Shown here: positions 43,132 to 53,777 of the stretch, in pieces
How the letters are laid out: each line of letters starts with the position of its first letter
Numbering within the stretch: position 1 is the stretch's first letter
Assembly: GCF_019316905.1 (NCBI RefSeq)
Contig: NZ_CP079216.1
Span: 2,728,001 to 2,792,000 of the forward strand
Direction: 5' to 3'
Length of the DNA: 64,000 nucleotides
DNA from: Tessaracoccus palaemonis
GTDB taxonomy: Bacteria; Actinomycetota; Actinomycetes; Propionibacteriales; Propionibacteriaceae
Notes under the pieces: model-generated
What the model was told of the DNA's origin: nothing
The model's database searches: none
What the model saw: only the letters and a program-made list of their open reading frames with translations
Program-made: the position numbers and the translations under genes

Positions 43132-44559
43132 TCAGCTCCAGGGGCGCACGGCGCGGTACGCCGCGACGACCTCCGTCGCCTGCTCGACGGCAGGCAGTTC
43201 CTCGACGGGGAGGGGCCAGACGGGGGCCTCCTTCTCCCCCGACGCCGCCCAGGCGGCCTGGCGGGCGGCGCCCAGCGCGACGTACTCGCCGGCGGCGGGC
43301 ATCGCGACGGGGACCGGGAACAGCGTCGCGGCCGCGGCCTGCACCGCCGGCGACGCGGCCGCCCCACCGGTCAGCAACACCCGCCCGGCCTGGCCGCCGG
43401 CGTCGGTGAGGCACTCGAGGGCGTCGACGAGCGAGCACACGATGCCCTCGACGGCGGCGCGGGCGAGGTTCTCCCGCGTCATGCTCGTCAGCGTGGCGCC
43501 ATGGATCGAGCCGGTGGCGTCCGGCAGGTTCGGCGTCCGCTCGCCCTCCATGTAGGGCACGAAGACCAGCCCGTCAGCCCCAGGGGTCGCGGCCTGCGCC
43601 AGGTCGGCGAGGGCGGAGTGGTCGACGCCCAGCAGGCGCGCGGTCGCGTCGAGGACGCGGGCCCCGTTGAGGGTGCAGACCAGCGGGAGGAAGCGGCCGG
43701 TGGCGTCGGCGAACCCGGAGACGAGCCCGGAGGCGTCGCGGCTGGGCGTGTCGGAGACGCCGCATACGACACCGGAGGTGCCGATCGAGACGACGACGTC
43801 GCCGGCGGTCAGGCCCATGCCGAGCGCCGAGCCCGCGTTGTCGCCCATGCCCGCGCCGAGCTGCACCGGCTGCCCGGCCAGCGAGCCGGTGCCGACGACC
43901 TCCCCCGGGGCCGCGACGCGCGGCAGCACGATCCGACCGGCGGCGGCCTCGTCGATGCGCAGCGCGGCGGCCACGATGTCGCGGCGGTACTCGCCGGAGA
44001 CCGGATCGAAGTAGCCGGTGCCCGAGGCGTCGGAGCGGTCCGTGACCAGGTCCTCGATGCGGCCGGTGCCGAGCAGCTTCCAGGTCAGCCAGTCGTGCGG
44101 CAGCGCGACGGCCGCGATCCGCGCCGCGTTGTCGGGCTCGTGATCGGCGACCCAGCGCAGCTTGGTGACGGTGTACGAGGCGACGGGGACGGAGCCGACG
44201 GCCTCTGCCCACCACGCGGCGCCGGCGGCCTCGTCGCCGCCGCCGAAGTCCGCGATCAGGTCGAGGGCCGCCTGCGCGGAGCGCGTGTCGTTCCACAGGA
44301 GCGAGTCGCGGATGACCTCGCCGTCGGCGTCGAGCAGCACCATGCCGTGCTGCTGGCCGGCGACGGCCGCCGCGACGACGTCACCCAGGTCGACCTGACC
44401 CGCGGCCTCCTGCAGCGCCTCCCACCACGCGGCGGGCGCGACCTCGGTGCCCTCGGGGTGCGACGCGCGGCCCGAGGCCACGATCGCACCGGTCGCCGGG
44501 TCGACGACGATGACCTTGCACGACTGCGTCGACGAATCGATGCCCGCCACCAGAGACAT
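43132..44559 (-). CDS. xylB: Xylulokinase
   Basis: A 475-residue FGGY kinase with the XylB-specific N-terminus [54 protein letters not shown] and [20 protein letters not shown], plus VSIGTSGVV at the ATP site. It phosphorylates D-xylulose for the pentose phosphate pathway. ATG 44559 follows a GAGGAG box. No xylose isomerase or transporter lies next to it. Its 3' end faces the lipoprotein gene with only 6 bp between. Confidence 0.92.
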   Translation of the reverse strand: MSLVAGIDSSTQSCKVIVVDPATGAIVASGRASHPEGTEVAPAAWWEALQEAAGQVDLGDVVAAAVAGQQHGMVLLDADGEVIRDSLLWNDTRSAQAALDLIADFGGGDEAAGAAWWAEAVGSVPVASYTVTKLRWVADHEPDNAARIAAVALPHDWLTWKLLGTGRIEDLVTDRSDASGTGYFDPVSGEYRRDIVAAALRIDEAAAGRIVLPRVAAPGEVVGTGSLAGQPVQLGAGMGDNAGSALGMGLTAGDVVVSIGTSGVVCGVSDTPSRDASGLVSGFADATGRFLPLVCTLNGARVLDATARLLGVDHSALADLAQAATPGADGLVFVPYMEGERTPNLPDATGSIHGATLTSMTRENLARAAVEGIVCSLVDALECLTDAGGQAGRVLLTGGAAASPAVQAAAATLFPVPVAMPAAGEYVALGAARQAAWAASGEKEAPVWPLPVEELPAVEQATEVVAAYRAVRPWS

Positions 44560-44664
44560 GGGAACTCCTCACTGAGTTTTTGTTGTGTCGCAATCCTAAT
44601 GCATTGCACGCCGTCGGCGAACGGCGCCACGCCCTTCCACGCCTGCGCACCTACACTCGATGCC

Positions 44665-45093
44665 ATGAGCAAGCTCTCCGTCTTCGTCAAGACCGCGGGC
44701 GGCATCGTCGCCACCACGACGACGCTGCTGGCCCTGCTCCGCGACAACCCCCAGATCTCCCAGGCCATCGACGGCGCCGTCGCCAAGCTCAAGGAGACGG
44801 CGAACTCGGAGAACCCGCGGCTGCGCCTCGACGCGAAGATCAAGGCCATCGAGGTCGCAGCCGACGCGGTGGAGGCCTCTTTCCCCGGCGCCCGCGAGCC
44901 CGCCGGCTGGCGGCGCCAGGCCTCCGCGCTGAGGCTCCGCCTTGATCTGGCCTGGACGGCGAACACCGGCACCGCGCGCAAGAAGGCCCTGAAGGCACTG
45001 ACAGCCGAGACCCTCGAGGTCCTCACCGAGGTCAACGCCCGCCTCATCGAACTGCAGGGCCAGCAGCCGACGGATCCGACGCTCGAGCCGTGA
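44665..45093 (+). CDS. Small hypothetical protein upstream of the FolP2-like gene
   Basis: No family recognised. The 142-residue protein begins MSKLSVFVKTAGGIVATTTT, has a short moderately hydrophobic N-terminal stretch, and is then helical and charged (AKIKAIEVAADAVEASFPGA, LKALTAETLEVLTEVNARLI). TACACT at 44652-44657 is exactly seven bases before the ATG, supporting this start and a leaderless transcript. Its stop overlaps the GTG of the next gene (GTGA), so the two are translationally coupled. Confidence 0.72.
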   Translation: MSKLSVFVKTAGGIVATTTTLLALLRDNPQISQAIDGAVAKLKETANSENPRLRLDAKIKAIEVAADAVEASFPGAREPAGWRRQASALRLRLDLAWTANTGTARKKALKALTAETLEVLTEVNARLIELQGQQPTDPTLEP

Positions 45094-45965
45094 CCGGCCC
45101 CGCTCCGCTGATCCTGCGGGGCCAGCGTTTCGACGCGGCCCGCCCCGCCGTGATGGGCATCATCAACCGCACCCCTGACTCGTTCTACGCGCCGGCCCGT
45201 CACGCGAGCGTCGACAGCGCCATCGACCGGGCCGCCGCGATGGTCGCCGAAGGGGTCTGCATCGTCGACGTCGGCGGCGTCCGCGCCGGCCAGGAGGGCG
45301 AGTGGGTCGATGCGGCCGAGGAGATCGACCGCGTCCGCCCCCTGCTGACCGCCCTGCGCCGCGAACTCCCCGAGCTGCTGACGTCGTTGGACACCTGGCG
45401 CGCCGAGGTCGCCGACGCCTGCTCCGGCCTGATCGACCTGGTCAACGACACCTGGCAGGGCGCCGACCCCGAACTGCTCGGCGTCGCCGCCCGCACCGGC
45501 GCCGGCTATGTCGTCTCGCACACCGGCGGCCTGCCGCCCCGCACCGACCCCGTCAGCGTCGCCTACGACGGCGGCGTCGTGGCCGACGTGCTGCGCGTCC
45601 TCGCCGACGGTGCGAGCCGCGCGGAGGCCGCAGGGCTCGCCCCCTCACAGATCCTCGTCGACCCGACCCTCGACTTCGGCAAGACCACCCTGCACTCGCT
45701 GGCCCTGGTCGCCGCGACCGGTCGGATCGTCGACCTCGGCTACCCGGTGCTGCAGGCCATCAGCCGCAAGGACTTCGTCGGCGAGACCCTCGACCTGCCC
45801 GCCGATGAGCGCCTCGAGGGCACCCTGGCGGCCACGGCGATCGCGGCCTGGCAGGGCGCGACGGTGTTCCGCGCCCACGACGTACTGGCGACCCGTCGCG
45901 TGCTGGACATGGTCGCCAGCATCCGCGGTGACCGCCCTCCCGTCCTGTCGCTGCGCGGCCGCTGA
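45090..45965 (+). CDS. Dihydropteroate synthase homologue, FolP2 type
   Basis: A 291-residue TIM-barrel protein with the DHPS start VMGIINRTPDSF, but the second DHPS motif reads IVDVGGVRAGQEGEW rather than DIGGESTRPG. Further motifs are TSLDTWRAEVADA, LVNDTWQGADPE and HTGGLPPRTDPVSV. These features match mycobacterial FolP2, a DHPS paralogue reported to lack DHPS activity, more than FolP1. So a direct role in folate synthesis is doubtful. The gene overlaps the small upstream gene by 4 bp and lies upstream of mutA in the same direction. Confidence 0.82.
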   Translation: MTGPAPLILRGQRFDAARPAVMGIINRTPDSFYAPARHASVDSAIDRAAAMVAEGVCIVDVGGVRAGQEGEWVDAAEEIDRVRPLLTALRRELPELLTSLDTWRAEVADACSGLIDLVNDTWQGADPELLGVAARTGAGYVVSHTGGLPPRTDPVSVAYDGGVVADVLRVLADGASRAEAAGLAPSQILVDPTLDFGKTTLHSLALVAATGRIVDLGYPVLQAISRKDFVGETLDLPADERLEGTLAATAIAAWQGATVFRAHDVLATRRVLDMVASIRGDRPPVLSLRGR

Positions 45966-46119
45966 ACGCCCGACCGGAATCGCTCACTTCCTTCTGCACG
46001 AATGCGCCACGACCGCTCATCTGGCGTGTACCTATGCGCTCAGCCATAGGCTGAGCCTGAAGCGATTGCCAGCACATCGTCTAGCACGCCCCCGCGCGCA
46101 GGTGCGACGGACGTAGGAC

Positions 46120-46167
46120 TAGGCTGGATCGCGGGTAACAGCCCAAGAAGACCAAATACGGAGAGCG
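46120..46167 (+). promoter_or_regulatory. Promoter and leader of mutA
   Basis: TAGGCT at 46120-46125 is a good -10 box, giving a leader of roughly 36 nt before the mutA ATG with GGAGAG as ribosome binding site. Unlike many neighbours this gene has a leader. I saw no cobalamin riboswitch pattern. Confidence 0.5.
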
Positions 46168-48039
46168 ATGAGCGATCAAGCTACGAGCGCGGCTGACATC
46201 AGTCTGGCCGCGGACTTCGAGACTCCCTCCCGCGAGCAGTGGGAGAAGGAGGTCCTGAAGGTCCTCAACCGGAGGCGCCCCGAAGGCAAGGAACTCAACA
46301 TCGAGCAGGCGTACAAGCGCCTGACGAGCTCCACCGTCGACGGCCTGACCATCAAGCCCCTCTACACCGAGGATGACGGCACCGACGACCTGGGTTACCC
46401 GGGCGTCGCGCCGTTCGTGCGCGGCACCACCGTGCGCACCGGTGAGATGGACGCGTGGGAGATTGCGCAGAAGTACGAGGATCCCGACGCTGCTGAGACC
46501 AAGCGCGCCATTCTGACCGACCTTGAGCGCGGGACCACCGGCGTGTTCCTGCGCGTCGATCCCGACGCCGTCGCAGCCGGCGACGTCGCCGAGGTGCTGA
46601 GCGGCGTCCTGCTCGACCTCGCGCCGGTCTACCTGACCAGCGCCACGCAGCAGCTCGAGGCCGCCAAGGCCCTCGTCGACGCGTTCGCCGCCTCCGGCAA
46701 TGACGCGGCCTCGGTCGCAGGCAACCTGGGTGTCGACCCGATCGGCGCCGCGGCGCTGGCCGGCACGACCCCGGACCTGTCGCAGCTGACGCAGGCCGTC
46801 GAGCTCGCGAAGCCGTACCCCAAGGTCCGCCCGATCGTCGTCGACGCGACCGTCTACAACAACGCGGGCGCCGGCGACGTCAACGAGCTGGCCTACGCCA
46901 TCGCGGTGGGCGTCGAGTACGTCCGCGCGCTGACTGAGGCCGGGCTGACCGCCGACGAGGCGTTCGAGTCGCTGATCTTCCGCGTGTCGGCCACCACCGA
47001 CCAGTTCCTGACGATCGCGCGGCTCCGCGCCCTGCGCGGACTGTGGTCCCGCGTCGGCGAGGTGCTTGGCGTCGCGGAGTCCAAGCGCGGCGCCATCCAG
47101 CACGCGGTGACCTCCCTGCGCGACATCACGCGCGACGACACCTACGTGAACGTCCTGCGCGGCACCATCTCCTGCTTCGCCGCCTCCGTCGGCCAGGCCG
47201 AGATCCAGACCGTGCTGCCGTTCGACACCGTCGAGGGCCTCCCCAACGACCTGTCGCGCCGCATCGCGCGCAACACGCAGATCGTGCTCGCCGAGGAGTC
47301 CAATATCGGCCGGGTCAACGACCCCGCCGGCGGCGCCTGGTTCGTCGAGTCGATGACCAGGCAGCTCTCCGAGAAGGCCTGGGTGCTGTTCCAGCAGCTC
47401 GACGGCGAGGGCTTCGCCGCGAAGCTGGCCGACGGCACCGTCGCGGCCGAGCTCGACGCGCTGAACGCGGACCGGGCCAAGCTGCTCGCCACCCGAAGGA
47501 TCCCGGTCACCGGCGTGTCGATGTTCCCGAACTACGAGGAGGAGCCGGTCAAGCGCACGGCTCGCCCCGCAGCCCCCGCGCTGAACGGTCTCACGCAGGT
47601 GCGCGACTCCGAGGTGTTCGAGGCGCTGCGCGACCGCTCGTCGGCGGCCCGCGAGGCCGGCAAGGGCCCGAAGGTCCTGCTCGCCTGCCTCGGCGCACGT
47701 CGCGACTTCGGCGGCCGTGAGGGCTTCACCTCCAACCTGTACCACGTCGGCGGCATCGAGACGGTGCTCGCCGAGGGCGACAGCGCGGAGGACTTCGCCA
47801 AGGCGCTGAAGGAGGCCGGCACCACCGTCGCCGTCCTCTGCTCCAGCGCGAAGGTCTACGCAACCAAGGGCATCGAGGTCGCCGAGGCGCTCCGCGCCGC
47901 CGGGGCAACCGAGGTCCTCGTGGCCGGTCAGGTCAAGGAGCTGGGCGAAGGCGGCGATGCCGCAGTCGACGGCAACGTCTTCGACGGCATGAACGTGGTC
48001 GATCTGCTGACCAACACTCTGGACAAGTTGGGAGCTTGA
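46168..48039 (+). CDS. mutA: Methylmalonyl-CoA mutase, small (beta) subunit
   Basis: A 623-residue protein with the mutase TIM-barrel and the C-terminal flavodoxin-like domain, but lacking the catalytic and cobalamin-binding DxHxxG motif, as expected of the small subunit of the propionibacterial heterodimer. Segments include [40 protein letters not shown] and [20 protein letters not shown]. It stabilises MutB, which interconverts succinyl-CoA and methylmalonyl-CoA in the propionate (Wood-Werkman) pathway. mutB begins six bases after its stop. Confidence 0.95.
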   Translation: MSDQATSAADISLAADFETPSREQWEKEVLKVLNRRRPEGKELNIEQAYKRLTSSTVDGLTIKPLYTEDDGTDDLGYPGVAPFVRGTTVRTGEMDAWEIAQKYEDPDAAETKRAILTDLERGTTGVFLRVDPDAVAAGDVAEVLSGVLLDLAPVYLTSATQQLEAAKALVDAFAASGNDAASVAGNLGVDPIGAAALAGTTPDLSQLTQAVELAKPYPKVRPIVVDATVYNNAGAGDVNELAYAIAVGVEYVRALTEAGLTADEAFESLIFRVSATTDQFLTIARLRALRGLWSRVGEVLGVAESKRGAIQHAVTSLRDITRDDTYVNVLRGTISCFAASVGQAEIQTVLPFDTVEGLPNDLSRRIARNTQIVLAEESNIGRVNDPAGGAWFVESMTRQLSEKAWVLFQQLDGEGFAAKLADGTVAAELDALNADRAKLLATRRIPVTGVSMFPNYEEEPVKRTARPAAPALNGLTQVRDSEVFEALRDRSSAAREAGKGPKVLLACLGARRDFGGREGFTSNLYHVGGIETVLAEGDSAEDFAKALKEAGTTVAVLCSSAKVYATKGIEVAEALRAAGATEVLVAGQVKELGEGGDAAVDGNVFDGMNVVDLLTNTLDKLGA

Positions 48040-48044
48040 TACAG

Positions 48045-50225
48045 ATGACATTCCCCCGTTTCTCCGATGTGGCGCTGACCGGCGCCGCGACCGCCGACGA
48101 GGCGGCCAAGTTCGAGGCTCTCAATGAAGGCAGCGGCCACACCGCCGGCTGGCAGACCCCGGAGCACATCCTGGTTCCTCCGCTGTACACCGGCCAGGAC
48201 CTCTCCGGCCTGGACTTCCTGAAGACGGCCCCCGGGATCCCGCCGTTCCTGCGTGGCCCCTACGCCACCATGTACGTCAACCAGCCGTGGACCATCCGCC
48301 AGTACGCGGGCTTCTCCACCGCCGAGGAGTCCAACGCCTTCTACCGACGTAACCTCGCGGCCGGCCAGAAGGGCCTGTCGATCGCGTTCGACCTCGCTAC
48401 GCACCGTGGCTACGACTCGGACCACCCGCGCGTGGCCGGCGACGTCGGCATGGCAGGCGTGGCCGTCGACTCGATCCTCGACATGCGTCAGCTGTTCGAC
48501 GGCATCCCGCTCGACCAGATGTCCGTCTCGATGACGATGAACGGCGCGGTGCTCCCAGTGCTCGCCCTCTACGTCGTCGCGGCGGAGGAGCAGGGCGTCA
48601 AGCCTGAGCAGTTGGCCGGAACCATTCAGAATGACATTCTGAAGGAGTTCATGGTCCGCAACACCTACATCTACCCACCGCAGCCGTCGATGCGGATCAT
48701 CGCGGACATCTTCGCCTACACCAGCGCGAACATGCCCCGGTTCAACTCGATCTCGATCTCCGGCTACCACATGCAGGAGGCCGGCGCGACGGCCGACATC
48801 GAGATGGCCTACACCCTGGCCGACGGTGTCGAGTACATCCGCGCAGGCGAGTCGGTCGGCTTGAACGTCGACGCGTTCGCCCCGCGCCTGTCCTTCTTCT
48901 GGGCCATCGGCATGAACTTCTTCATGGAGGTCGCCAAGATGCGCGCAGCGCGCATGCTGTGGGCGCGCCTCGTGCGTGAGTTCGGACCGAAGAACCCGAA
49001 GTCGATGTCGCTGCGTACCCACTCGCAGACCTCCGGCTGGTCGCTGACCGCGCAGGACGTCTACAACAACGTGGTCCGCACCTGCGTCGAGGCGATGGGC
49101 GCGACCCAGGGTCACACCCAGTCGCTGCACACCAACGCGCTCGACGAGGCCATCGCGCTGCCGACGGACTTCTCCGCCCGCATCGCCCGCAACACCCAGC
49201 TGTTCCTGCAGCAGGAGTCGGGCACCACGCGCACGGTCGACCCATGGGCCGGTTCCGCCTACGTCGAGAAGCTCACCGAGCAGCTCGCCCGCAAGGCATG
49301 GGAGCGCATCACCGAGGTCGAGCAGGCCGGCGGCATGGCGAAGGCCATCGAGGCAGGCATCCCGAAGATGCGCATCGAGGAGGCGGCCGCCCGTACCCAG
49401 GCGCGCATCGACTCCGGCCGTCAGCCCGTGATCGGCGTCAACAAGTACCGCCTGGACAACGAGGATCAGCTCGAGGTCCTGAAGGTCGACAACCGCTCCG
49501 TGCGCGAGCAGCAGATCGCCAAGCTGCAGCGCCTGCGCGCCGAGCGCGACGAGGAGGCCACGCAGGCTGCCCTCGCGCACCTGACCTGGGCCGCGGAGAA
49601 CCCCGACCCGACCGACCCGGAGCGCAACCTGCTCGCCATGTCCATCAAGGCTGCCCGCGCGAAGGCGACCGTCGGCGAGATCTCCGACGCTCTTGAGAAG
49701 GTCTTCGGGCGCTACACGGCGCAGATCCGTACGATCTCCGGTGTGTACAACAAGGAGTCCGGCTCCACGAAGAGCATCGAAGAGGCCCGCAAGCTGGTCG
49801 AGGAGTTCGAGAAGAAGGAGGGGCGTCGTCCCCGCATTCTGATCGCCAAGATGGGCCAGGACGGTCACGACCGTGGCCAGAAGGTCATCGCGACCGCCTA
49901 CGCCGACCTCGGCATGGACGTCGACGTCGGCCCGCTGTTCCAGACCCCCGAGGAGGTCGCCCGCCAGGCCGTCGAGTCCGACGTGCACGTGGTCGGCGTC
50001 TCCTCGCTCGCGGCCGGCCACCTCACCCTGGTGCCCGCGCTGCGCAAGGAGCTGGACAAGCTCGGCCGTGAGGATCTGATGATCGTCGTCGGCGGCGTCA
50101 TCCCCGCGCAGGACTTCGAAGAGCTCCGCGCCAGCGGTGCCGACGCGATCTACCCGCCCGGCACGATCGTCCCCGAATCGGCCGTCGAGCTGCTGCAGGA
50201 CCTCCTGAAGCGCGTCGACGCCTGA
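48045..50225 (+). CDS. mutB: Methylmalonyl-CoA mutase, large (alpha) subunit
   Basis: A 726-residue catalytic subunit. The barrel has [20 protein letters not shown] (substrate site), [20 protein letters not shown] and [18 protein letters not shown]. The C-terminal B12 domain has [20 protein letters not shown] with the cobalt-ligand H608, then [20 protein letters not shown] and [20 protein letters not shown]. It carries out the adenosylcobalamin-dependent carbon-skeleton rearrangement in propionate formation or use. ATG 48045 is used; TTG 48036 overlaps the mutA stop. A terminator hairpin follows at 50242. Confidence 0.96.
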   Translation: MTFPRFSDVALTGAATADEAAKFEALNEGSGHTAGWQTPEHILVPPLYTGQDLSGLDFLKTAPGIPPFLRGPYATMYVNQPWTIRQYAGFSTAEESNAFYRRNLAAGQKGLSIAFDLATHRGYDSDHPRVAGDVGMAGVAVDSILDMRQLFDGIPLDQMSVSMTMNGAVLPVLALYVVAAEEQGVKPEQLAGTIQNDILKEFMVRNTYIYPPQPSMRIIADIFAYTSANMPRFNSISISGYHMQEAGATADIEMAYTLADGVEYIRAGESVGLNVDAFAPRLSFFWAIGMNFFMEVAKMRAARMLWARLVREFGPKNPKSMSLRTHSQTSGWSLTAQDVYNNVVRTCVEAMGATQGHTQSLHTNALDEAIALPTDFSARIARNTQLFLQQESGTTRTVDPWAGSAYVEKLTEQLARKAWERITEVEQAGGMAKAIEAGIPKMRIEEAAARTQARIDSGRQPVIGVNKYRLDNEDQLEVLKVDNRSVREQQIAKLQRLRAERDEEATQAALAHLTWAAENPDPTDPERNLLAMSIKAARAKATVGEISDALEKVFGRYTAQIRTISGVYNKESGSTKSIEEARKLVEEFEKKEGRRPRILIAKMGQDGHDRGQKVIATAYADLGMDVDVGPLFQTPEEVARQAVESDVHVVGVSSLAAGHLTLVPALRKELDKLGREDLMIVVGGVIPAQDFEELRASGADAIYPPGTIVPESAVELLQDLLKRVDA

Positions 50226-50241
50226 CCGGCACCTGACAGAA

Positions 50242-50280
50242 GACGGCGGGCCGCCCCTCTCGCAGGGACGGCCCGCCGTC
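50242..50280. terminator. Bidirectional terminator between mutB and cobT
   Basis: GACGGCGGGCCG at 50242-50253 pairs perfectly with CGGCCCGCCGTC at 50269-50280 around a 15-nt loop, between two convergent genes. Confidence 0.85.
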
Positions 50281-50293
50281 GTTGTGCGTGGGC

Positions 50294-51352
50294 TCAGGCC
50301 TCGATACCCGCGTCGGCGAACGTCGCCATGCCTGAGAGGATCGCGGCCGACGAGCGCACGATCGGCAGCGCGAGCACCGCCCCGGATCCCTCCCCCAGCC
50401 GGAGCCCGAGATCGACGAGGGCCTCCAGCCCGAGGTGGGCGAGGGCCGCTGTGATGCCGGGCTCGAGTCCGGCATGGCCGGCGATCAGGTAGCCCTTCGC
50501 GGCGGGGGCGATCGCCGCGGCGACGCATGCGGCCGCGGAAGCGATGACTCCGTCGAGAATCACCGGCACCTGGCTCCGGGCCCCGCCGAGGATGAACCCG
50601 ACCAGCGCCGCGATCTCCAGGCCGCCGACGGCCGCCAGCGCGCTGACCGGATCATCGGCCGAGGGCGAGTGCAGCGCGATCGCCCGCTCGATGACCTCGA
50701 CCTTGTGCGCCAGCACCTCGTCGTCGACGCCCGCGCCGTGGCCGGTGACCGTCGCCACGGCCGCCCCTGTGAAGACGGAGATCAGCGCGGCCGACGGGGT
50801 GGTGTTGCCGATGCCCATCTCGCCGGTCAGCAGGATCGTCGCGCCAGAGGCGACGGCCTCGTCTGCGGCATCGAGGCCCACCGCGACGGCGGCGAGCGCC
50901 TGCTCGAGGGTCATGGCCGGCTCGACGGACAGGTCGCGGGTCCCGGCAGCCACCTTGCGGTCGCGCACCCGGGGCGACGCCGGGTAGTCGAGCTTCACGC
51001 CGACGTCTGTGATCATCACGTCGGCACCCGCCTGGCCGGAGAGCACGTTGATGGCCGCTCCGCCTGCTGCCATGTTCAGCAGCATGGAGACGGTGACCTC
51101 CTGAGGCCAGGGGGTCACGCCCTGCGCGCAGACGCCGTGGTCGGCGGCGAAGACCCCGACGGTCGCGCAGCCGGGGACGGGCGGCGGGCTCGTCCGGTAG
51201 ATGCCCGCCAGCTGGATGCCGGCGCGCTCCAACGCGCCGAGGCTCCCGGCGGGCTTCGTGAGCTGTGCCTGTCGGGCAGTGGCCTGCCCGATCGCCTCCG
51301 CCGAGACCTCCACGATGCCGCCGACGACGTCGGCGAGCTGCTCCTCACTCAT
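50294..51352 (-). CDS. cobT: Nicotinate-nucleotide--dimethylbenzimidazole phosphoribosyltransferase
   Basis: The 352-residue protein has CobT motifs: KPAGSLGALERAGIQLAGI near residue 40, VFAADHGVCAQGVTPWPQEV, NMAAGGAAINVLS, TGEMGIGNTTPSAALISVFT and AHLGLEALVDLGLRLGEGSG near the end with the catalytic glutamate. It activates the lower ligand of cobalamin. Placement next to the B12-dependent mutase genes fits. ATG 51352 follows an AAGAAGG box at long spacing; the frame to 51400 is less likely. Confidence 0.92.
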   Translation of the reverse strand: MSEEQLADVVGGIVEVSAEAIGQATARQAQLTKPAGSLGALERAGIQLAGIYRTSPPPVPGCATVGVFAADHGVCAQGVTPWPQEVTVSMLLNMAAGGAAINVLSGQAGADVMITDVGVKLDYPASPRVRDRKVAAGTRDLSVEPAMTLEQALAAVAVGLDAADEAVASGATILLTGEMGIGNTTPSAALISVFTGAAVATVTGHGAGVDDEVLAHKVEVIERAIALHSPSADDPVSALAAVGGLEIAALVGFILGGARSQVPVILDGVIASAAACVAAAIAPAAKGYLIAGHAGLEPGITAALAHLGLEALVDLGLRLGEGSGAVLALPIVRSSAAILSGMATFADAGIEA

Positions 51353-51643
51353 GCGCGTGACCTTCTTCCGCGGTCGGCAGCCGCATCGAACCAATTCCAA
51401 CCTTTACGGGCAGCCTAGCGAGGCGCTCAACGGGGCTGGAGGCGGGGCCGACGAGGTCGCGGCGGGATGCTGCACATCAGCGACGGGGAGGGGGTCTCGT
51501 CGACTCTGACGAGTGAGCCTGCGGAGGCGGCTCGAACCAATGGGGGGCTGACTCAAGCCGCCATCCGCAGATAGGAGATCCGGGCCCTTGGGGGGATGGG
51601 CCCTCGATCCGCCAGCAGTCTGGCCGACGATCCCCCGCTCCTA

Positions 51644-52576
51644 CTACCCGGTGTCGGATCGTGTCGCAAACCTGTCGCAAATTGAACCGTTGCAATGGCA
51701 CGTGGCTCCGCAGTACGGTTCCGCGGCGAACGCGCGCCGCAGCTGCGGTACGGTCGCGAATCCGGAACGCAGAGCCAACTGCTCACGCGAGATGCGCGGA
51801 TACTCCCGCCTGATGCTGGACGCCAACTCGACCCGCGCCTTCCGCAGTTCGGCAGACGGTCTCGAACCGACGTCGGCAAATGCGCGCTGCAGCTGCCGCG
51901 GCGAGACTGCCAACTCCCTCGCCAGCGCGGCTACGCCGAGCTGCGGGTCGGCGCGGCGCACGGCGATCAGCTGTCTGGCATGCTCCAACAGGCCGACGGG
52001 GCGGGCGCCCGCCGACTGCGTCGCCTCGACCGCCAGCGCCACGCCCATACCCGCGGTGAGCTGTTCACAGATGGCACTCTCGGCATCGGTGAGGCTGTCC
52101 GAGCGGCTGCACAGGGCCGCCACGAAGGCGCGGCATGAGCGGGCGATCGGCCCCTCCTCGACGCGGGTCACGACCCGGCCGGGGTGGTCGAGGTGCGCGG
52201 CGAGCAGGTCACGGGGGACCCAGCAGAGCGTGACGGACGAGTCTCCCTCCGATGTGAGCGTGACGTCGACCTCAGGCGGGGCGATGACCAGCCGGACCCT
52301 GCTCTCGGCGCCGTCGCCGCGACGCACACCACCGGCCTGCTCGCCGAACATGGCGATCAGCGAGTGGGTCGCCCCCTGTCGGCGTCTCCGCGTCATTGGC
52401 GCGGACGGCCGCGCAACGGCCACCCGTACACCGCCGACCCGGCGGTACCCCACCAGAGAAGGACTCGGCTCCAGAGCCGCGAGAAGATCGTCCACCACGA
52501 CGGCAAGCACTCCAATCAGAATCGCCCTGGCCCCCACGACGACCTTAGGTGAGAATCCGTCGTTCCCACCGGTCAT
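51644..52576 (-). CDS. AraC-family transcriptional regulator
   Basis: A protein of about 310 residues whose C-terminal 100 residues hold two AraC-type HTH motifs (LGVAALARELAVSPRQLQRA and EQLALRSGFATVPQLRRAFA). The N-terminal part is unlike cupin sensors and may bind another ligand or partner. The start is uncertain: the frame is open to 52615, ATG 52576 has an AGGAG box only two bases away, and GTG 52537 has AAGG five bases upstream. It lies divergent to meaB and upstream of cobT, so propionate or B12 metabolism could be its target; that is inference. Confidence 0.75.
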   Translation of the reverse strand: MTGGNDGFSPKVVVGARAILIGVLAVVVDDLLAALEPSPSLVGYRRVGGVRVAVARPSAPMTRRRRQGATHSLIAMFGEQAGGVRRGDGAESRVRLVIAPPEVDVTLTSEGDSSVTLCWVPRDLLAAHLDHPGRVVTRVEEGPIARSCRAFVAALCSRSDSLTDAESAICEQLTAGMGVALAVEATQSAGARPVGLLEHARQLIAVRRADPQLGVAALARELAVSPRQLQRAFADVGSRPSAELRKARVELASSIRREYPRISREQLALRSGFATVPQLRRAFAAEPYCGATCHCNGSICDRFATRSDTG

Positions 52577-52649
52577 CGCTCCTGACACGCCGATCCGGCC
52601 CACCCACCGCGGCACGGGGTCGCCCGAGGGTGGGGGCTAGTCTGGGGTC

Positions 52650-53672
52650 ATGCGCAAGTTCGACGTTGACAAGCTCGTTGAGGGCATCACACAGGGCAAC
52701 CGGGCGCTGATCGCGCAGTCGATCACGCTCGTCGAGTCGGTCAAGCCCGCCCACCGCGAACTGGCGCACCAGCTCCTCCAGCGTATCCAGCCAATGACAG
52801 GCAAGGCGTTCCGCGTCGGTATCTCCGGCGTCCCCGGCGCCGGTAAGTCCACCTTCATCAACGCCATGGGCGTCAAGCTCGTGCAGGAGCGCCATCACCG
52901 CGTGGCAGTGCTGGCGGTCGATCCGTCGAGCTCTCGCACCGGCGGATCCATCCTCGGCGACCGCACCCGCATGGCCGACCTCGCCGCCCTCGACGACGTG
53001 TTCGTCCGCCCTTCCCCGTCGGCCGGCCACCTGGGCGGCGTCGCCCGCGCGACGCGCGAGTCGATGCTCGTCCTGGAGGCTGCGGGCTACGACGTCGTGC
53101 TCGTCGAGACCGTGGGCGTCGGGCAGTCGGAGGTCGCGGTGTCCGGCATGGTCGACACGTTCCTGATGTTGCAGGTAGCCCGCACCGGCGACCAGCTGCA
53201 GGGCATCAAGCGCGGGATCCTCGAGCTCGCCGACGTGATCGCCATCACGAAGGCCGACGGTGACAACGAGCAGGCGGCGCGGGTGGCGGCCAGGGAACTC
53301 GCCATCGCCATGAAACTGATCTCCAGCGACAACGACAAGCGCCGCGCCCCCGTGCTGACCTGCTCCTCCTACACCGGCGACGGTCTGGACGAGGTGTGGG
53401 AGGCGGTGCTGAAGCACCGCGCCGAGCTGGAGGCCGACGGCGACCTCTCCTCCCGACGCCACGCCCAGCAGCGGGACTGGCTGTGGAACATGGTGCGTGA
53501 CGAACTCTCCGAGGCCCTACGGACTTCTCCCGAGGTGCAGGCTGTGGCGGCTGGGGTTGAGGCCAAACTGAACACGGAGACGCTGTCCGCGCTCGAGGGC
53601 GCGCAGGACATCCTGGGCGCCTTCGCGGACGCGATCACGACCTTCCCGTGGGGCCGACACACCGTGGACTGA
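52650..53672 (+). CDS. meaB: Methylmalonyl-CoA mutase-associated GTPase MeaB
   Basis: A 340-residue G3E GTPase with the P-loop GISGVPGAGKSTFINAMG, LAVDPSSSRTGGSILGDRTR (switch region), GYDVVLVETVGVGQSEVAV and the base-recognition AITKADGDN. MeaB protects and reloads methylmalonyl-CoA mutase with adenosylcobalamin. It serves mutA-mutB located 2.4 kb upstream. TAGTCT at 52638-52643 is six bases before the ATG, a leaderless pattern. Confidence 0.94.
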   Translation: MRKFDVDKLVEGITQGNRALIAQSITLVESVKPAHRELAHQLLQRIQPMTGKAFRVGISGVPGAGKSTFINAMGVKLVQERHHRVAVLAVDPSSSRTGGSILGDRTRMADLAALDDVFVRPSPSAGHLGGVARATRESMLVLEAAGYDVVLVETVGVGQSEVAVSGMVDTFLMLQVARTGDQLQGIKRGILELADVIAITKADGDNEQAARVAARELAIAMKLISSDNDKRRAPVLTCSSYTGDGLDEVWEAVLKHRAELEADGDLSSRRHAQQRDWLWNMVRDELSEALRTSPEVQAVAAGVEAKLNTETLSALEGAQDILGAFADAITTFPWGRHTVD

Positions 53673-53777
53673 CATATCCCGACGCCCGACCCGGGGCTCA
53701 GCCGGATCCACCTCCGGATCACGAGCCGGTACACTTCGCGGGTAGCGTTTACATCGACGACCCTAGGAAGGAGGCGC

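Noticed and set aside
43132-45093. Long plus-strand reading frame opposite xylB (43501-45093)
   Set aside because: The part opposite xylB is a shadow of the minus-strand gene, with low-complexity composition. Only its 3' end from ATG 44665 has its own promoter and start.
51353-51643. Possible cobalamin riboswitch upstream of cobT or mutA
   Set aside because: I looked on both strands for a B12-box-like core and the surrounding stems and found none in 51353-51643 or 45966-46167. A covariance-model scan would settle it.
46081-53462. Long minus-strand frames opposite mutA, mutB and meaB
   Set aside because: They are typical GC-rich antisense shadows rich in Gly, Arg, Asp and Val with no domain, lying over clearly real genes.
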